From Flavobacteriales bacterium UBA3442 (lineage in GTDB: Bacteria > Bacteroidota > Bacteroidia > Flavobacteriales > Schleiferiaceae), in contig DFSH01000037.1 of assembly GCA_002378565.1 (NCBI GenBank), forward strand, positions 6,796-38,576: 31,781 nucleotides of DNA, given 5' to 3'. Each line of letters starts with the position of its first letter. Within the stretch, counting starts at the first letter, position 1. Shown one piece after another: positions 16,522 through 24,545 of the stretch. Made by a program: the position numbers and the translations under genes. The notes beneath the pieces were generated by a model. It saw nothing but the letters and a program-made list of their open reading frames with translations, was not told where the DNA came from and made no database searches.

Positions 16522-17653
16522 GGATCACGCGTCGATAGATGGCTAAGTATTTATCAGCAACATCCGTGACAGAAAAGCCTTCTGCAGACTTTCTTGCTGC
16601 ATTAGCAAAGCCTTGTTGTGTGGGGCGATCCTTAAGGATTTCCAAGGCCCTAGCAGCCATGGCATCCACATCACCCACAGCCTCCAAATAGCCACTTACT
16701 CCATGGGTGACAACCTCTGGAAGCCCTCCTGAATTGGATGCAATCACAGGCACATGGCTTGCCATAGCCTCCAATGCAGCCAGACCAAAGCTCTCTGACT
16801 CCGAAGGCAAAAGAAACAAATCCGATTGACCCAGGACATGGTTCACCTCAGTGGTCTTGCCTGCAAACAACACCTTGCCAGCCAGACCCAAGGCCTTCAC
16901 ATGTTGCTCAGCACCTGTGCGTTCTGGGCCATCCCCAACCATGATGAGTTTGGCAGGGATTTTTGCCTGAATTCTTTCAAAAATATCAATGACATCAGCA
17001 ATGCGCTTGACCTTTCGGAAATTGGATACATGGGAAATAATCCACTCGCCATGGGTTGACAATTGCATTTGACGGTCGCCTTTGCATCGAAAAAATCGCT
17101 TGCTGTCCACAAAATTGGGCACGACCTGAATGGGTCTTTTGATGCCAAAGAACTCAATGGTATCAGCCTTCAAAGAATCAGAAACTGCTGTGACAGCTGA
17201 CGAATGTTCAATTGAAAAACAAACGGCGTGGCGGTATGCCGGGTGTTTGCCAACCAAAGTGATATCTGTCCCGTGCAAGGTGGTCACAATGGGTAAATGC
17301 TTGCCCTTGTCTTCTAGGATTTTCCTTGCCATGTAAGCAGCGTAAGCATGAGGGATGGCGTAGTGCACATGCAACACATCCAAAGATTCCTGTTCAACCA
17401 TGGCAACCATGGCACTTGACAAGGCTAACTCATAGGGCTGGTATTGAAAGAGTGGGTAGTTTTCGACCTGAACCTCATGGTAATGAAGGTTAGGGTTGTA
17501 GGCATTCAATCGCACAGGCTGTGCGTAGCTCAATACATGCACTTGATGCCCTTGCTCGGCCAAATGGTTAGCTAATTCAGTCGCCAAGACACCTGATCCA
17601 CCAAAGGTGGGGTAGCAAACGATGCCAATACGCAGAAGTGGTTTAGTTGACAA
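16514..17653 (-). CDS. bshA: N-acetyl-alpha-D-glucosaminyl L-malate synthase BshA
   Basis: GT-B glycosyltransferase (family 4) that joins UDP-GlcNAc to L-malate, the first step of bacillithiol synthesis. The family signature CYPTFGGSGVLATELANHLA stands at about residues 13-32. Later blocks are HVHYAIPHAYAAYMAR, TTLHGTDITLVG, ISHVSNFRKVKR, the ESFGLAALEAM retaining-transferase motif and SNSGGLPEVV. The 379-residue length is normal. No ATG precedes the conserved region; the best start is TTG at 17653, within an 11-base overlap with the upstream gene. bshB and bshC are not in the window, as often in this phylum. It is embedded in the GH3-to-methyltransferase chain. Confidence 0.93.
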   Translation of the reverse strand: MSTKPLLRIGIVCYPTFGGSGVLATELANHLAEQGHQVHVLSYAQPVRLNAYNPNLHYHEVQVENYPLFQYQPYELALSSAMVAMVEQESLDVLHVHYAIPHAYAAYMARKILEDKGKHLPIVTTLHGTDITLVGKHPAYRHAVCFSIEHSSAVTAVSDSLKADTIEFFGIKRPIQVVPNFVDSKRFFRCKGDRQMQLSTHGEWIISHVSNFRKVKRIADVIDIFERIQAKIPAKLIMVGDGPERTGAEQHVKALGLAGKVLFAGKTTEVNHVLGQSDLFLLPSESESFGLAALEAMASHVPVIASNSGGLPEVVTHGVSGYLEAVGDVDAMAARALEILKDRPTQQGFANAARKSAEGFSVTDVADKYLAIYRRVIHD

Positions 17654-18236
17654 TGTGGTTGTTTTTGTAGGTGATACGACTGGTTTCTAAGCCATCGATT
17701 TGGTAATTGATAACCTCGCCATCGATGTTGCCTTTTTGGTAAGGGTAAATGGATGCCACCTTCCCGTTGTCATGGTACCAAGTGGCTTTGCCTTGCTTTT
17801 GGTTGTTGAACCAATTCACCCTGCTCTGAATGACCCCCGACACATAATAAGCAATGGCCTCACCATGCAACCGACCATAGCGCCAGGGCTTTCGGTCAAG
17901 CAAACGGCCTGCTTGATCATAGGAACGCTCCTGGCCATGCTTCTGCCCATCATACCATTCACTGTAGTTGATGATTTGTCCTGATGAATGGAATTCCCAC
18001 AAGGGCCCGTGCGACATGCCATCTTTGAACATGCGTATGGATTGCGGCTTGCCGTTGCCATGGTACATGACATAGGTGCTGTCAATATCCCATGCCAATG
18101 CCGCCTGCTGCACATGACCTTGTGCCTGCAAAGCAGTTCCTGGCAGAGCCAGGACGCTAATTAAGCACAGACTGCTGCACCACCTCTTGAATCCGGGTGC
18201 GGATGTCCATGTGAGATATTTTCCAATTGTCGGCAT
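17643..18236 (-). CDS. secreted MORN-type (YwqK-like) repeat protein
   Basis: From the ATG at 18236 the product has 197 residues: a signal-peptide-like start (basic KRW, then a hydrophobic run ending ALQAQ) and then tandem repeats of roughly 22-24 residues with the pattern Y-x-x-G-x-x-x-G-x-x-x-x-Y-x-x-x-G. Examples are DGMSHGPLWEFHSSG, DGQKHGQERSYDQAG and NNQKQGKATWYHDNG. This is the MORN_2/YwqK repeat type, common in exported Bacteroidota proteins of unknown function. The start is uncertain: 18236 overlaps the GH3 gene by 80 bases, but no in-frame ATG, GTG or TTG follows the GH3 stop before the mature domain. It precedes bshA with an 11-base overlap. Confidence 0.8.
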   Translation of the reverse strand: MPTIGKYLTWTSAPGFKRWCSSLCLISVLALPGTALQAQGHVQQAALAWDIDSTYVMYHGNGKPQSIRMFKDGMSHGPLWEFHSSGQIINYSEWYDGQKHGQERSYDQAGRLLDRKPWRYGRLHGEAIAYYVSGVIQSRVNWFNNQKQGKATWYHDNGKVASIYPYQKGNIDGEVINYQIDGLETSRITYKNNHIVN

Positions 18237-20919
18237 CAGGGTATACACGATTAGATAAAAAGACCAGCACGGTGCCAGTCTCTGGGTCAGCCCATGCAAA
18301 AGTACCGGTAAAACCGGTGTGTCCAAAGCTCAAAGGACTGACACACCCACACGTAGGTCCAGGGCCATCTTCTTGTGGTCGATCAAAGCCAAGTCCGCGT
18401 CGGTTGCCATCCTCGCAAGCCACGCAAGCGGTGAAAGCCTTCAAGGTGGCCTCATCTACGTAGGATTGCCCCATGTAGCTACCGCCATCGAGGTAGAGTT
18501 GCATCATGCGTGCCACATCGGATGCCTTAGCAAAAAGGCCAGCATGGCCCCCGACGCCACCCATGATTGCTGCGCCTGGGTCATGCACCGTGCCACGTAT
18601 CACTTGCTTTCTGAACAGTTCATCATGCTCCGTGGGTGCAATGGTCATGAGGTCTACGCCATGATCCAGCGGCAAGTAGGTCATACCTAAGCCCATGGGC
18701 TCAAACCATGCGCTGGCAATGATGGCATCCAGACCCATGCCATGCTTGCTTTCGAGGTAGCGCTGAAATAAATAATAGCCTAAATCAGAATACCGGTAAG
18801 TCTGTGACAGCATCGTCAAGGATGCAATCTGCTCCTGAATGCTATCCGGCCAATGCCTTCCAGCATAGACATGCTGTGCGACTTGAATGGGGTGGCTGTC
18901 AGACCTTTCGCTCTGAAGGTAGTTGGCCTTCCATTCACCATTGGAATCCAAACCATCTTGGAAGAAAGGTATCCATGCAGGCAGTCCCGACTGGTGAGCC
19001 AGTACATCCTTCACGCTAAGCTCACCAACTGCTGTCCCCAATAAATGGGGCAAGAGATCTTCCATGGTCAAGGTCAACAAGCCGCCATCTCCCCGTGTTT
19101 GGTGGTCTTGCATCAAAAGTGGCACTGTAGCCAGAATTTTTGTCAAGGAGGCCACGTCGTATAGGTCATCTACCTGTGTAGGCAGCTTACCATCCAGGCT
19201 GCCCCATGCTTGGTTGATGACCTGCTTACCATGGCGGGCTAGGAAAATTTGACAACCAGGGTAGGCCCCTGCATTCAAACCCTCCATCACGATGTCATTC
19301 ACGCGGTCAAGGGTGTTTTCAGCCAGCCCCATCTGTGACAAGCTAGCCTTTGACCAGGTCGAATGGATCCCTAAATTCACAGGTACCCTACCAGGGAATG
19401 TCCGTTGGTCCGGTGACAATTCAAGCATGTCTAAAACCGCTTGCTGGGTGAATGTTGTGTTTTCATAAGCAAGCACCACGGCATCGAATCGATGCAGATC
19501 CAGGCTACGTAAACCATAGGGGTTTCCCATTTGCACCAATACCACAGGATGTCCTGCCGCTTGGAAAGCTTCAGAAGCCGTCAATAAATCTGCTGAAAGC
19601 TTCGCTTGCTGCCATGGGTTTTTGCTATCAGCCATGTGCAGCAATGCCACCGCTTGGCCATCAGCTGGCTCACCTGGATCGGCCAAGGAGGCAACTGCAC
19701 GATTCCCCATGGTGATGACATGGTAATTGGACTGTTCCATGATGCCACCATCATCATGCATCAGGGTCAACGCACCTTGCGCTATGGCTAAGGACAAATT
19801 GTCCATCAGTTTCCTATCCATTGGCGGCATCCCTGCATGGCTCGCATCATGCTTAGGTGGTTTGTGCGCCATGACGCGCTGGAATCGTTCCGTGACTTCT
19901 GAAAAGCTGATGCGCCCTTCATGCACAGCCTCAACCAAGGCGTCGATGGCAGCCTGTGGGTCAGCCACAAACAGCAGGATGTCATTACCTGCAATGAAGG
20001 CTTGTGCCTCCAGCTCACCTGGGGACAAATCCTGCGTCAAGCCTTTCATGTTCATCGCATCGGTGAAAATCAGCCCTTCAAATCCCAGGCTATCACGCAG
20101 CCAATAGCTGACAATGGGCTTAGATATGGAGGCAGCTGTCCCTGTTGAATCCATTGCTGGCACTGCTAAATGTGCCACCATCACGGCATCAACGCCAGCC
20201 TTCACAGCATGAGCAAAGGGGTTAAGCTCAAGGGCTTTCAAGCGATTGAGGTCATGCGCAATGCGCGGCAAGCCCTTGTGGCTATCGCTGTCACTGTCGC
20301 CGTGTCCAGGGAAATGTTTGGCGCAGGCCATCACTGCTTCCGAATGAAAGCCGGCAATCATCGCTGATGACATGGCATTGACCAGCTTGGTGTTGGAACC
20401 AATGGCTCGTTGCCCAATGATTGGATTGTTGGGGTTGGTATTGAGATCCACCACCGGCGAAAAGTTCACATGGATGCCTAGGCTTTTTGACTCAGCCCCT
20501 AGGGCCTGGCCATAGCGCCAAGCCAATGCGGAGTCATGGGTAGCACCAAGGGTCAATGGCCACGGCAGTCGACTGAGGCTATCTAGCCGCATGGCGGCAC
20601 CCCATTCCGCATCCTGCGCCATCAACAAGGGCTGTTCTGCCATTTTTTGCAATCGATTGATGGCCTGACGTTGCCGTTCAGGGCCACCTTGCATCCAAAT
20701 CATACCACCCACAAGTCCATTCCTTGTCCAGTCTGCCAATTGATCCATGTGAGCTGCATCACCATTGCTGTAGGCTGCCACCATGATGCATTGGCCAAAC
20801 ATGGCGCGAAGGTGGGCGTCAGCTGCAGAATCTACAAGGGAATGATCCTGTGTTGCGCTGAGCAAAGGCAGAGCAATAAGGGGTAGTAGTCGACGGAATA
20901 AAAAGGCTTGATGCATCAT
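18157..20919 (-). CDS. exported GH3 beta-N-acetylhexosaminidase-like / class C beta-lactamase-like fusion
   Basis: About 920 residues with a signal peptide (MMHQAFLFRRLLPLIALPLL), then a NagZ-like glycoside hydrolase family 3 domain. Its signature KHFPGHGDSDSDSH (about 201-214) and nucleophile aspartate in IFTDAMNMKG (about D287) are present. A GH3 C-terminal-like region lies near 400-510. From about 530 a serine hydrolase of the beta-lactamase/PBP fold follows, with SLTK (S591, K594), YSDLGY (Y710) and FGHTGFTG near the end. This fusion is known in Bacteroidota and is inferred to act on cell-wall sugars or peptides in the periplasm. The start may be 20934, 20919 or 20916; a near -7 box (TATTTTTC) just before the ATGATG favours the later pair. 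First gene of a five-gene overlapping chain. Confidence 0.92.
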   Translation of the reverse strand: MMHQAFLFRRLLPLIALPLLSATQDHSLVDSAADAHLRAMFGQCIMVAAYSNGDAAHMDQLADWTRNGLVGGMIWMQGGPERQRQAINRLQKMAEQPLLMAQDAEWGAAMRLDSLSRLPWPLTLGATHDSALAWRYGQALGAESKSLGIHVNFSPVVDLNTNPNNPIIGQRAIGSNTKLVNAMSSAMIAGFHSEAVMACAKHFPGHGDSDSDSHKGLPRIAHDLNRLKALELNPFAHAVKAGVDAVMVAHLAVPAMDSTGTAASISKPIVSYWLRDSLGFEGLIFTDAMNMKGLTQDLSPGELEAQAFIAGNDILLFVADPQAAIDALVEAVHEGRISFSEVTERFQRVMAHKPPKHDASHAGMPPMDRKLMDNLSLAIAQGALTLMHDDGGIMEQSNYHVITMGNRAVASLADPGEPADGQAVALLHMADSKNPWQQAKLSADLLTASEAFQAAGHPVVLVQMGNPYGLRSLDLHRFDAVVLAYENTTFTQQAVLDMLELSPDQRTFPGRVPVNLGIHSTWSKASLSQMGLAENTLDRVNDIVMEGLNAGAYPGCQIFLARHGKQVINQAWGSLDGKLPTQVDDLYDVASLTKILATVPLLMQDHQTRGDGGLLTLTMEDLLPHLLGTAVGELSVKDVLAHQSGLPAWIPFFQDGLDSNGEWKANYLQSERSDSHPIQVAQHVYAGRHWPDSIQEQIASLTMLSQTYRYSDLGYYLFQRYLESKHGMGLDAIIASAWFEPMGLGMTYLPLDHGVDLMTIAPTEHDELFRKQVIRGTVHDPGAAIMGGVGGHAGLFAKASDVARMMQLYLDGGSYMGQSYVDEATLKAFTACVACEDGNRRGLGFDRPQEDGPGPTCGCVSPLSFGHTGFTGTFAWADPETGTVLVFLSNRVYPDADNWKISHMDIRTRIQEVVQQSVLN

Positions 20920-20920
20920 G

Positions 20921-20928
20921 GAAAAATA
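20921..20928 (-). promoter_or_regulatory. possible -7 box for the GH3 chain
   Basis: TATTTTTC on the minus strand matches five of six fixed positions of TAnnTTTG and lies one base before the first and four bases before the second codon of the ATGATG pair (20919, 20916). It would exclude the longer start at 20934. Confidence 0.3.
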
Positions 20929-20943
20929 GGACATAAAGGGTCT

Positions 20944-20951
20944 TACCTTTG
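20944..20951 (+). promoter_or_regulatory. -7 box for the mutL operon
   Basis: TACCTTTG matches TAnnTTTG exactly, 22 bases before the ATG at 20974. It is only 15 bases from the opposed candidate box of the GH3 chain. Confidence 0.5.
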
Positions 20952-20973
20952 AACCTCTATAGGATTTTTTTCA

Positions 20974-21246
20974 ATGAATCATCGTGCAAAACCTCGCGGC
21001 TTCCGACTGGAGACCCGGTACACCGACGAACGCAAGGAGCGCTTGCGTTTAATGGAGAAACGTGCCAAGCAAATCATCGCTGATCCAAGTATCACTAGGG
21101 ACGAGCGCAAGGATGCCCTGAGTCGCGCCTGGCAGTCTCGAAGAAGCACAGAAAGCGTTGACCCGAAACGCAACTTAAGATTGGTCCTTGTTCTGTTGAC
21201 ATTGATTGGAATCACTGTCCTGGCATTAGAATACATTGCTGTATGA
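20974..21246 (+). CDS. small basic single-span membrane protein, unknown function
   Basis: A 90-residue product I do not recognise by function. Residues 1-65 are highly charged and basic, with a probable helical stretch (YTDERKERLRLMEKRAKQII) and a second charged block ending SVDPKRN. Residues 67-87 form one hydrophobic span with the C-terminus right after it, so it would be a tail-anchored type with a cytoplasmic basic domain. The stop overlaps the mutL ATG by four bases (ATGA), which supports real translation and coupling. An overlapping minus-strand frame at 20979-21236 is judged a shadow. It is the first gene of the mutL-rhomboid-rhomboid-EEP operon. Confidence 0.8.
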   Translation: MNHRAKPRGFRLETRYTDERKERLRLMEKRAKQIIADPSITRDERKDALSRAWQSRRSTESVDPKRNLRLVLVLLTLIGITVLALEYIAV

Positions 21247-23039
21247 AACCCATTGCGTTATTACCTGAGACGGTATCCAATCAGATTGCCGCTGGCGAGG
21301 TCATTCAGCGACCTGCTTCTGCGATCAAAGAGCTGATGGAAAATGCCTTGGATGCTGGAGGCAGTCACATTGAAGTCAACATTCAGCAAGCAGGCAAAGT
21401 CTCCATGCAAGTCATTGACAACGGCCATGGCATCCCTGAGGGAGACATGGATCTGGCATTCCAGCGACATGCTACGTCAAAAATTCAGTCGGCAGATGAC
21501 CTATTTGCTTTGCAAACCATGGGGTTTCGTGGTGAGGCACTGGCAAGCATTGCTGCGGTTTCGCATGTGTCAATTGTCACCCGAACAGACAGGGAAAACA
21601 GCGGCAGACAGCGGGACCTTGAAGGTGGTCGCTTGGTTAAATCCAATGGGTGCAGCACAGCCATTGGTACAAAAATCACCATCAGCAACCTCTTTTACAA
21701 TGTGCCGGCAAGGCGTCAATTTCTGAAAAGTGATGCCGTTGAATACAAGCACATTGCCCGTGTATTTGCTGACATTGCCTTAGCGCATCCAGACAAGGCA
21801 TTCACCCTTCGTCACCAAGGCAAGGTGGAATGGATGCTCGCAGCGGAACACCCGCGTCAACGCATCACCCACATCATTGGAAAAAAAGTCACTGACAGAC
21901 TGGTACCGGTCGACGAGCAAACCGATTTTGTTGAAGTTAAGGGCTATGTGCTCCGACCCATCCATGCCAGAAAAACCAAGGGAGAACAGCACCTCTTTGT
22001 CAACCATCGACCCGTCAACCATGCCTTGATCCACCGAGCAGTCATGGATGCATTTGAGGGCTTGATCCAAAATGGACATCACCCCGCCTACATTTTAGAC
22101 TTGACCATTGCCAGTGATCGCATCGATGTGAATGTGCACCCTGCAAAAACAGAGGTCCAATTCGATGACGAACGTGCCATCCAGGCCATCGTTCGCAGTG
22201 CCGTCAAGCGTGCATTAGGCATTCATCAAGTAGCACCCACATTGGACTTTGAAAACCCATTGGCAGCGCAGCCCGTGCACATCCCCACGGGTCCGGTTTT
22301 ACCGCCCCAAATTGTGGTTGACAGCAGCTTCAACCCATTCCAAGGACAGGACAACATTGACCCAGGCATCAAAACCGATGAATCATGGGCTTCATCAACG
22401 AAGGATCATTTCTTTGATAAACCCATCCATGTACCGGGCGAGGTCCTTGAACTCAGCAGTGAGTGGGCTGCTGAAACAGCAACCGTAGGCAACACAGGCA
22501 TCGGGTATTCCGTGATGCATGTCCCACCCCACTTTGCCGTGACCACCATGCAACGCGGACTGATGACCGTTCACTTGCCTCGCGCCAAACGACACATCCT
22601 TTTTTCACAGCTACTGGCTCAACTGCAAGGAGAGCATCTGGGAAGCCAATCCTGGCTATTCCCTCAGCCCTGGAACGCGCCATCTGGCATGCATTGGGGA
22701 TCTTGGGAACCGCGGCTTGAGTCCCTCGGTTACCGGTGGGAACTGCATGCTGACACTATGAACTGGCTGGCTGGGCCCAGCTTCCTCAATCCAGATCAGG
22801 CCATGTCTTGGCTTGAAAACCTGTTGTTGATTGACCCCGATCAAGCGGGCTGGGAATCTGGACTCGTGAGCCAATGGCTGGACCATTGTGACCCCATGCC
22901 TGACCCTTGCCAAGGCGAGCCCTTATCCCTTGTCATTGACCGACTCTTTGCCTTGAGCAACCCCTGGAAGGATGACAAAGGGCGCTCCATTGCTCGTCTG
23001 CTTGACTCGGATGCCATCGCTGCACAATTCACTTCGTAA
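21243..23039 (+). CDS. mutL: DNA mismatch repair protein MutL
   Basis: GHKL ATPase linking MutS mismatch recognition to strand removal. The N-terminal domain is fully conserved: ENALDAG (33-39), DNGHGI (59-64), ATSKI (77-81), GFRGEAL (94-100), NVPARRQFLK and FVNHRPV (252-258). A linker of about 80 residues follows. The C-terminal dimerisation domain is recognisable, but the position of the endonuclease motif DQHA(X)2E(X)4E reads VHLPRAKRHILFS (443-455), without the acidic and histidine ligands. The later A-C-[RK] position reads ALS. The 598-residue length is normal. It overlaps the preceding small gene by four bases and lies nine bases before the first rhomboid gene. Confidence 0.95.
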   Translation: MKPIALLPETVSNQIAAGEVIQRPASAIKELMENALDAGGSHIEVNIQQAGKVSMQVIDNGHGIPEGDMDLAFQRHATSKIQSADDLFALQTMGFRGEALASIAAVSHVSIVTRTDRENSGRQRDLEGGRLVKSNGCSTAIGTKITISNLFYNVPARRQFLKSDAVEYKHIARVFADIALAHPDKAFTLRHQGKVEWMLAAEHPRQRITHIIGKKVTDRLVPVDEQTDFVEVKGYVLRPIHARKTKGEQHLFVNHRPVNHALIHRAVMDAFEGLIQNGHHPAYILDLTIASDRIDVNVHPAKTEVQFDDERAIQAIVRSAVKRALGIHQVAPTLDFENPLAAQPVHIPTGPVLPPQIVVDSSFNPFQGQDNIDPGIKTDESWASSTKDHFFDKPIHVPGEVLELSSEWAAETATVGNTGIGYSVMHVPPHFAVTTMQRGLMTVHLPRAKRHILFSQLLAQLQGEHLGSQSWLFPQPWNAPSGMHWGSWEPRLESLGYRWELHADTMNWLAGPSFLNPDQAMSWLENLLLIDPDQAGWESGLVSQWLDHCDPMPDPCQGEPLSLVIDRLFALSNPWKDDKGRSIARLLDSDAIAAQFTS

Positions 23040-23048
23040 ATTCACCAC

Positions 23049-23729
23049 GTGCTCTTACAACCTCAACGCTTCAACGTTTTACCGCCAATAATCAAGAACC
23101 TATTGATTATCAATGGATTGGCTTTTATGGCCACCTTGGTTTTTGGTCAAATGGGGTTTGATATCATTCGCCAGTTTGGCATGTATATCCCCCAATCACA
23201 GCAATTTGCTCCCTACCAATTGGTGACACACCTGTTCCTTCATGCCAACATGAGTCACATATTTTTCAACATGTTTGCCTTGTGGATGTTTGGTAATGCC
23301 TTGGAAAACCAGTGGGGTTCACAGCGATTTTTGATTTTCTACCTGGTGACAGGCCTGGGGGCTGCAATGTGCCATTTAGGGGTGAACGTGTACGAGTACT
23401 ACCATCACATGGCACTCTATGAAATGACAGGATCACAAGCATCGTTGCAAAGCCTTCGCATGCTTGAGTGGGTGCCAACCGTGGGAGCTTCAGGGGCAGT
23501 TTTTGGCGTGCTTTTAGGGTTTGGAATGACCTACCCAAATCAAAAAATCTACCTCTACTTCTTGATGCCCATCAAGGCAAAGTATTTCGTGCTGGGTTAT
23601 GGTCTAATGGAGTTATGGTCTGGTCTTGCCCAAGCCAGCTCAAACATTGCGCATTTCGCGCATGTCGGCGGCATGCTATTTGGCTTCCTGTTGATCCGCT
23701 ATTGGCAAAGCACACAGCGCCGCTTCTAA
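23049..23729 (+). CDS. rhomboid family intramembrane serine protease (first)
   Basis: Cleaves membrane proteins within or near their transmembrane segment. The 226-residue product has about six hydrophobic helices. Family features are HLFLHANMSHIFFNMFALWMFG after the first helix, catalytic serine S148 in GASGAVFG and catalytic histidine H205 in FAHVGGMLFG. The start is GTG at 23049; no nearby ATG keeps the first helix. The gene lies nine bases after mutL and three bases before a second rhomboid gene, an arrangement I recall as recurrent in Flavobacteriia. Substrates are unknown. Confidence 0.93.
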   Translation: MLLQPQRFNVLPPIIKNLLIINGLAFMATLVFGQMGFDIIRQFGMYIPQSQQFAPYQLVTHLFLHANMSHIFFNMFALWMFGNALENQWGSQRFLIFYLVTGLGAAMCHLGVNVYEYYHHMALYEMTGSQASLQSLRMLEWVPTVGASGAVFGVLLGFGMTYPNQKIYLYFLMPIKAKYFVLGYGLMELWSGLAQASSNIAHFAHVGGMLFGFLLIRYWQSTQRRF

Positions 23730-23732
23730 GCC

Positions 23733-24545
23733 ATGAATGCCCTGAGGATCTGGTTCAAACAATCCAAGATTCACGGCCTAATTGGCCTGATTGCTGTGGT
23801 GTTTGCTCTGCAGTCCAGCCTTGAGGTTTTCGGTTGGCTTTGGGGGCTTTCCTTGGAAGAAACCATCCTCAATTGGTTCTCGCTTCGCAATGATTTTCCA
23901 GGTGGATTCCTTCAACCTTGGACCCTATTGACCCATGGATTCCTTCACCACGGACTCTTTCATGTTGTATTCAACGCGGCCATGTTGTGGTATGCTGGAG
24001 GGCTGTTAGCAACCTTCTGGAAGACTGATCGCGTGGTGTGGCTTTTCTTGACCGGCATTGTCGCAGGTGGCCTGGCTTTTTGGTCAGTCAGCCCTGTGAT
24101 GGGCACAGTGGTTGTGGTCGGCGCTTCCGGCGGCATCTATGCCTTGCTTGTGGTGGCTGCTTTGACAGCGCCAGGCATGCGTATACGCTTATTTTTCAGC
24201 GTTTCTATCAACCTACAGACCCTTGTTATGGTGTTGCTCGCAGTATCCTTCATTGCAATCGTAGCCGGCAGCAATGTGGGTGGGAATGTGGCGCACCTTG
24301 GCGGTGCCCTGTGGGCCTATGTTGTTTTTCACCGGCCTGAATGGTTGCCTGATACCTTACCTAACCTCCCTCGCAAGAAGAAGCGTCGCTCAGGCATACA
24401 CCAAGCCTCCCGACGCCATGTCAAACTTCAAGGCTCTGTGGATCAACGTTTGGATGCCATTCTAGAAAAAATACATGCGCACGGCATGGAGAGCCTCACC
24501 GAGGCAGAGAAAGCCTATTTGAGCTCCTATGGCAACAAGCAGTAA
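23733..24545 (+). CDS. rhomboid family protein with C-terminal DUF6576-like tail (second)
   Basis: A 270-residue rhomboid with about six helices. TLLTHGFLHHGLFHVVFNAAMLW follows the first helix, the catalytic serine is S132 in VGASGGIYAL and the catalytic histidine is H188 in VAHLGGALWAY. After the last helix comes a basic linker (PRKKKRRS) and a short C-terminal module, about residues 233-270 (QRLDAILEKIHAHGMESLTEAEKAYL in outline), that resembles the DUF6576 tail of Bacteroidota rhomboids. The EEP gene starts inside its 3' end with a 17-base overlap. Both active-site residues are present, so it is probably active. Confidence 0.92.
   Translation: MNALRIWFKQSKIHGLIGLIAVVFALQSSLEVFGWLWGLSLEETILNWFSLRNDFPGGFLQPWTLLTHGFLHHGLFHVVFNAAMLWYAGGLLATFWKTDRVVWLFLTGIVAGGLAFWSVSPVMGTVVVVGASGGIYALLVVAALTAPGMRIRLFFSVSINLQTLVMVLLAVSFIAIVAGSNVGGNVAHLGGALWAYVVFHRPEWLPDTLPNLPRKKKRRSGIHQASRRHVKLQGSVDQRLDAILEKIHAHGMESLTEAEKAYLSSYGNKQ

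Noticed and set aside
18157..18236. Programmed frameshift joining the GH3 protein to the MORN-type protein
   Set aside because: The downstream frame begins with an export signal, which makes no sense inside a fusion, and no convincing slippery site is seen.
20979..21236. 85-residue minus-strand reading frame opposite the small mutL-operon gene
   Set aside because: It mirrors a plus-strand frame that has a good -7 box and an ATGA overlap with mutL; the minus frame has neither.
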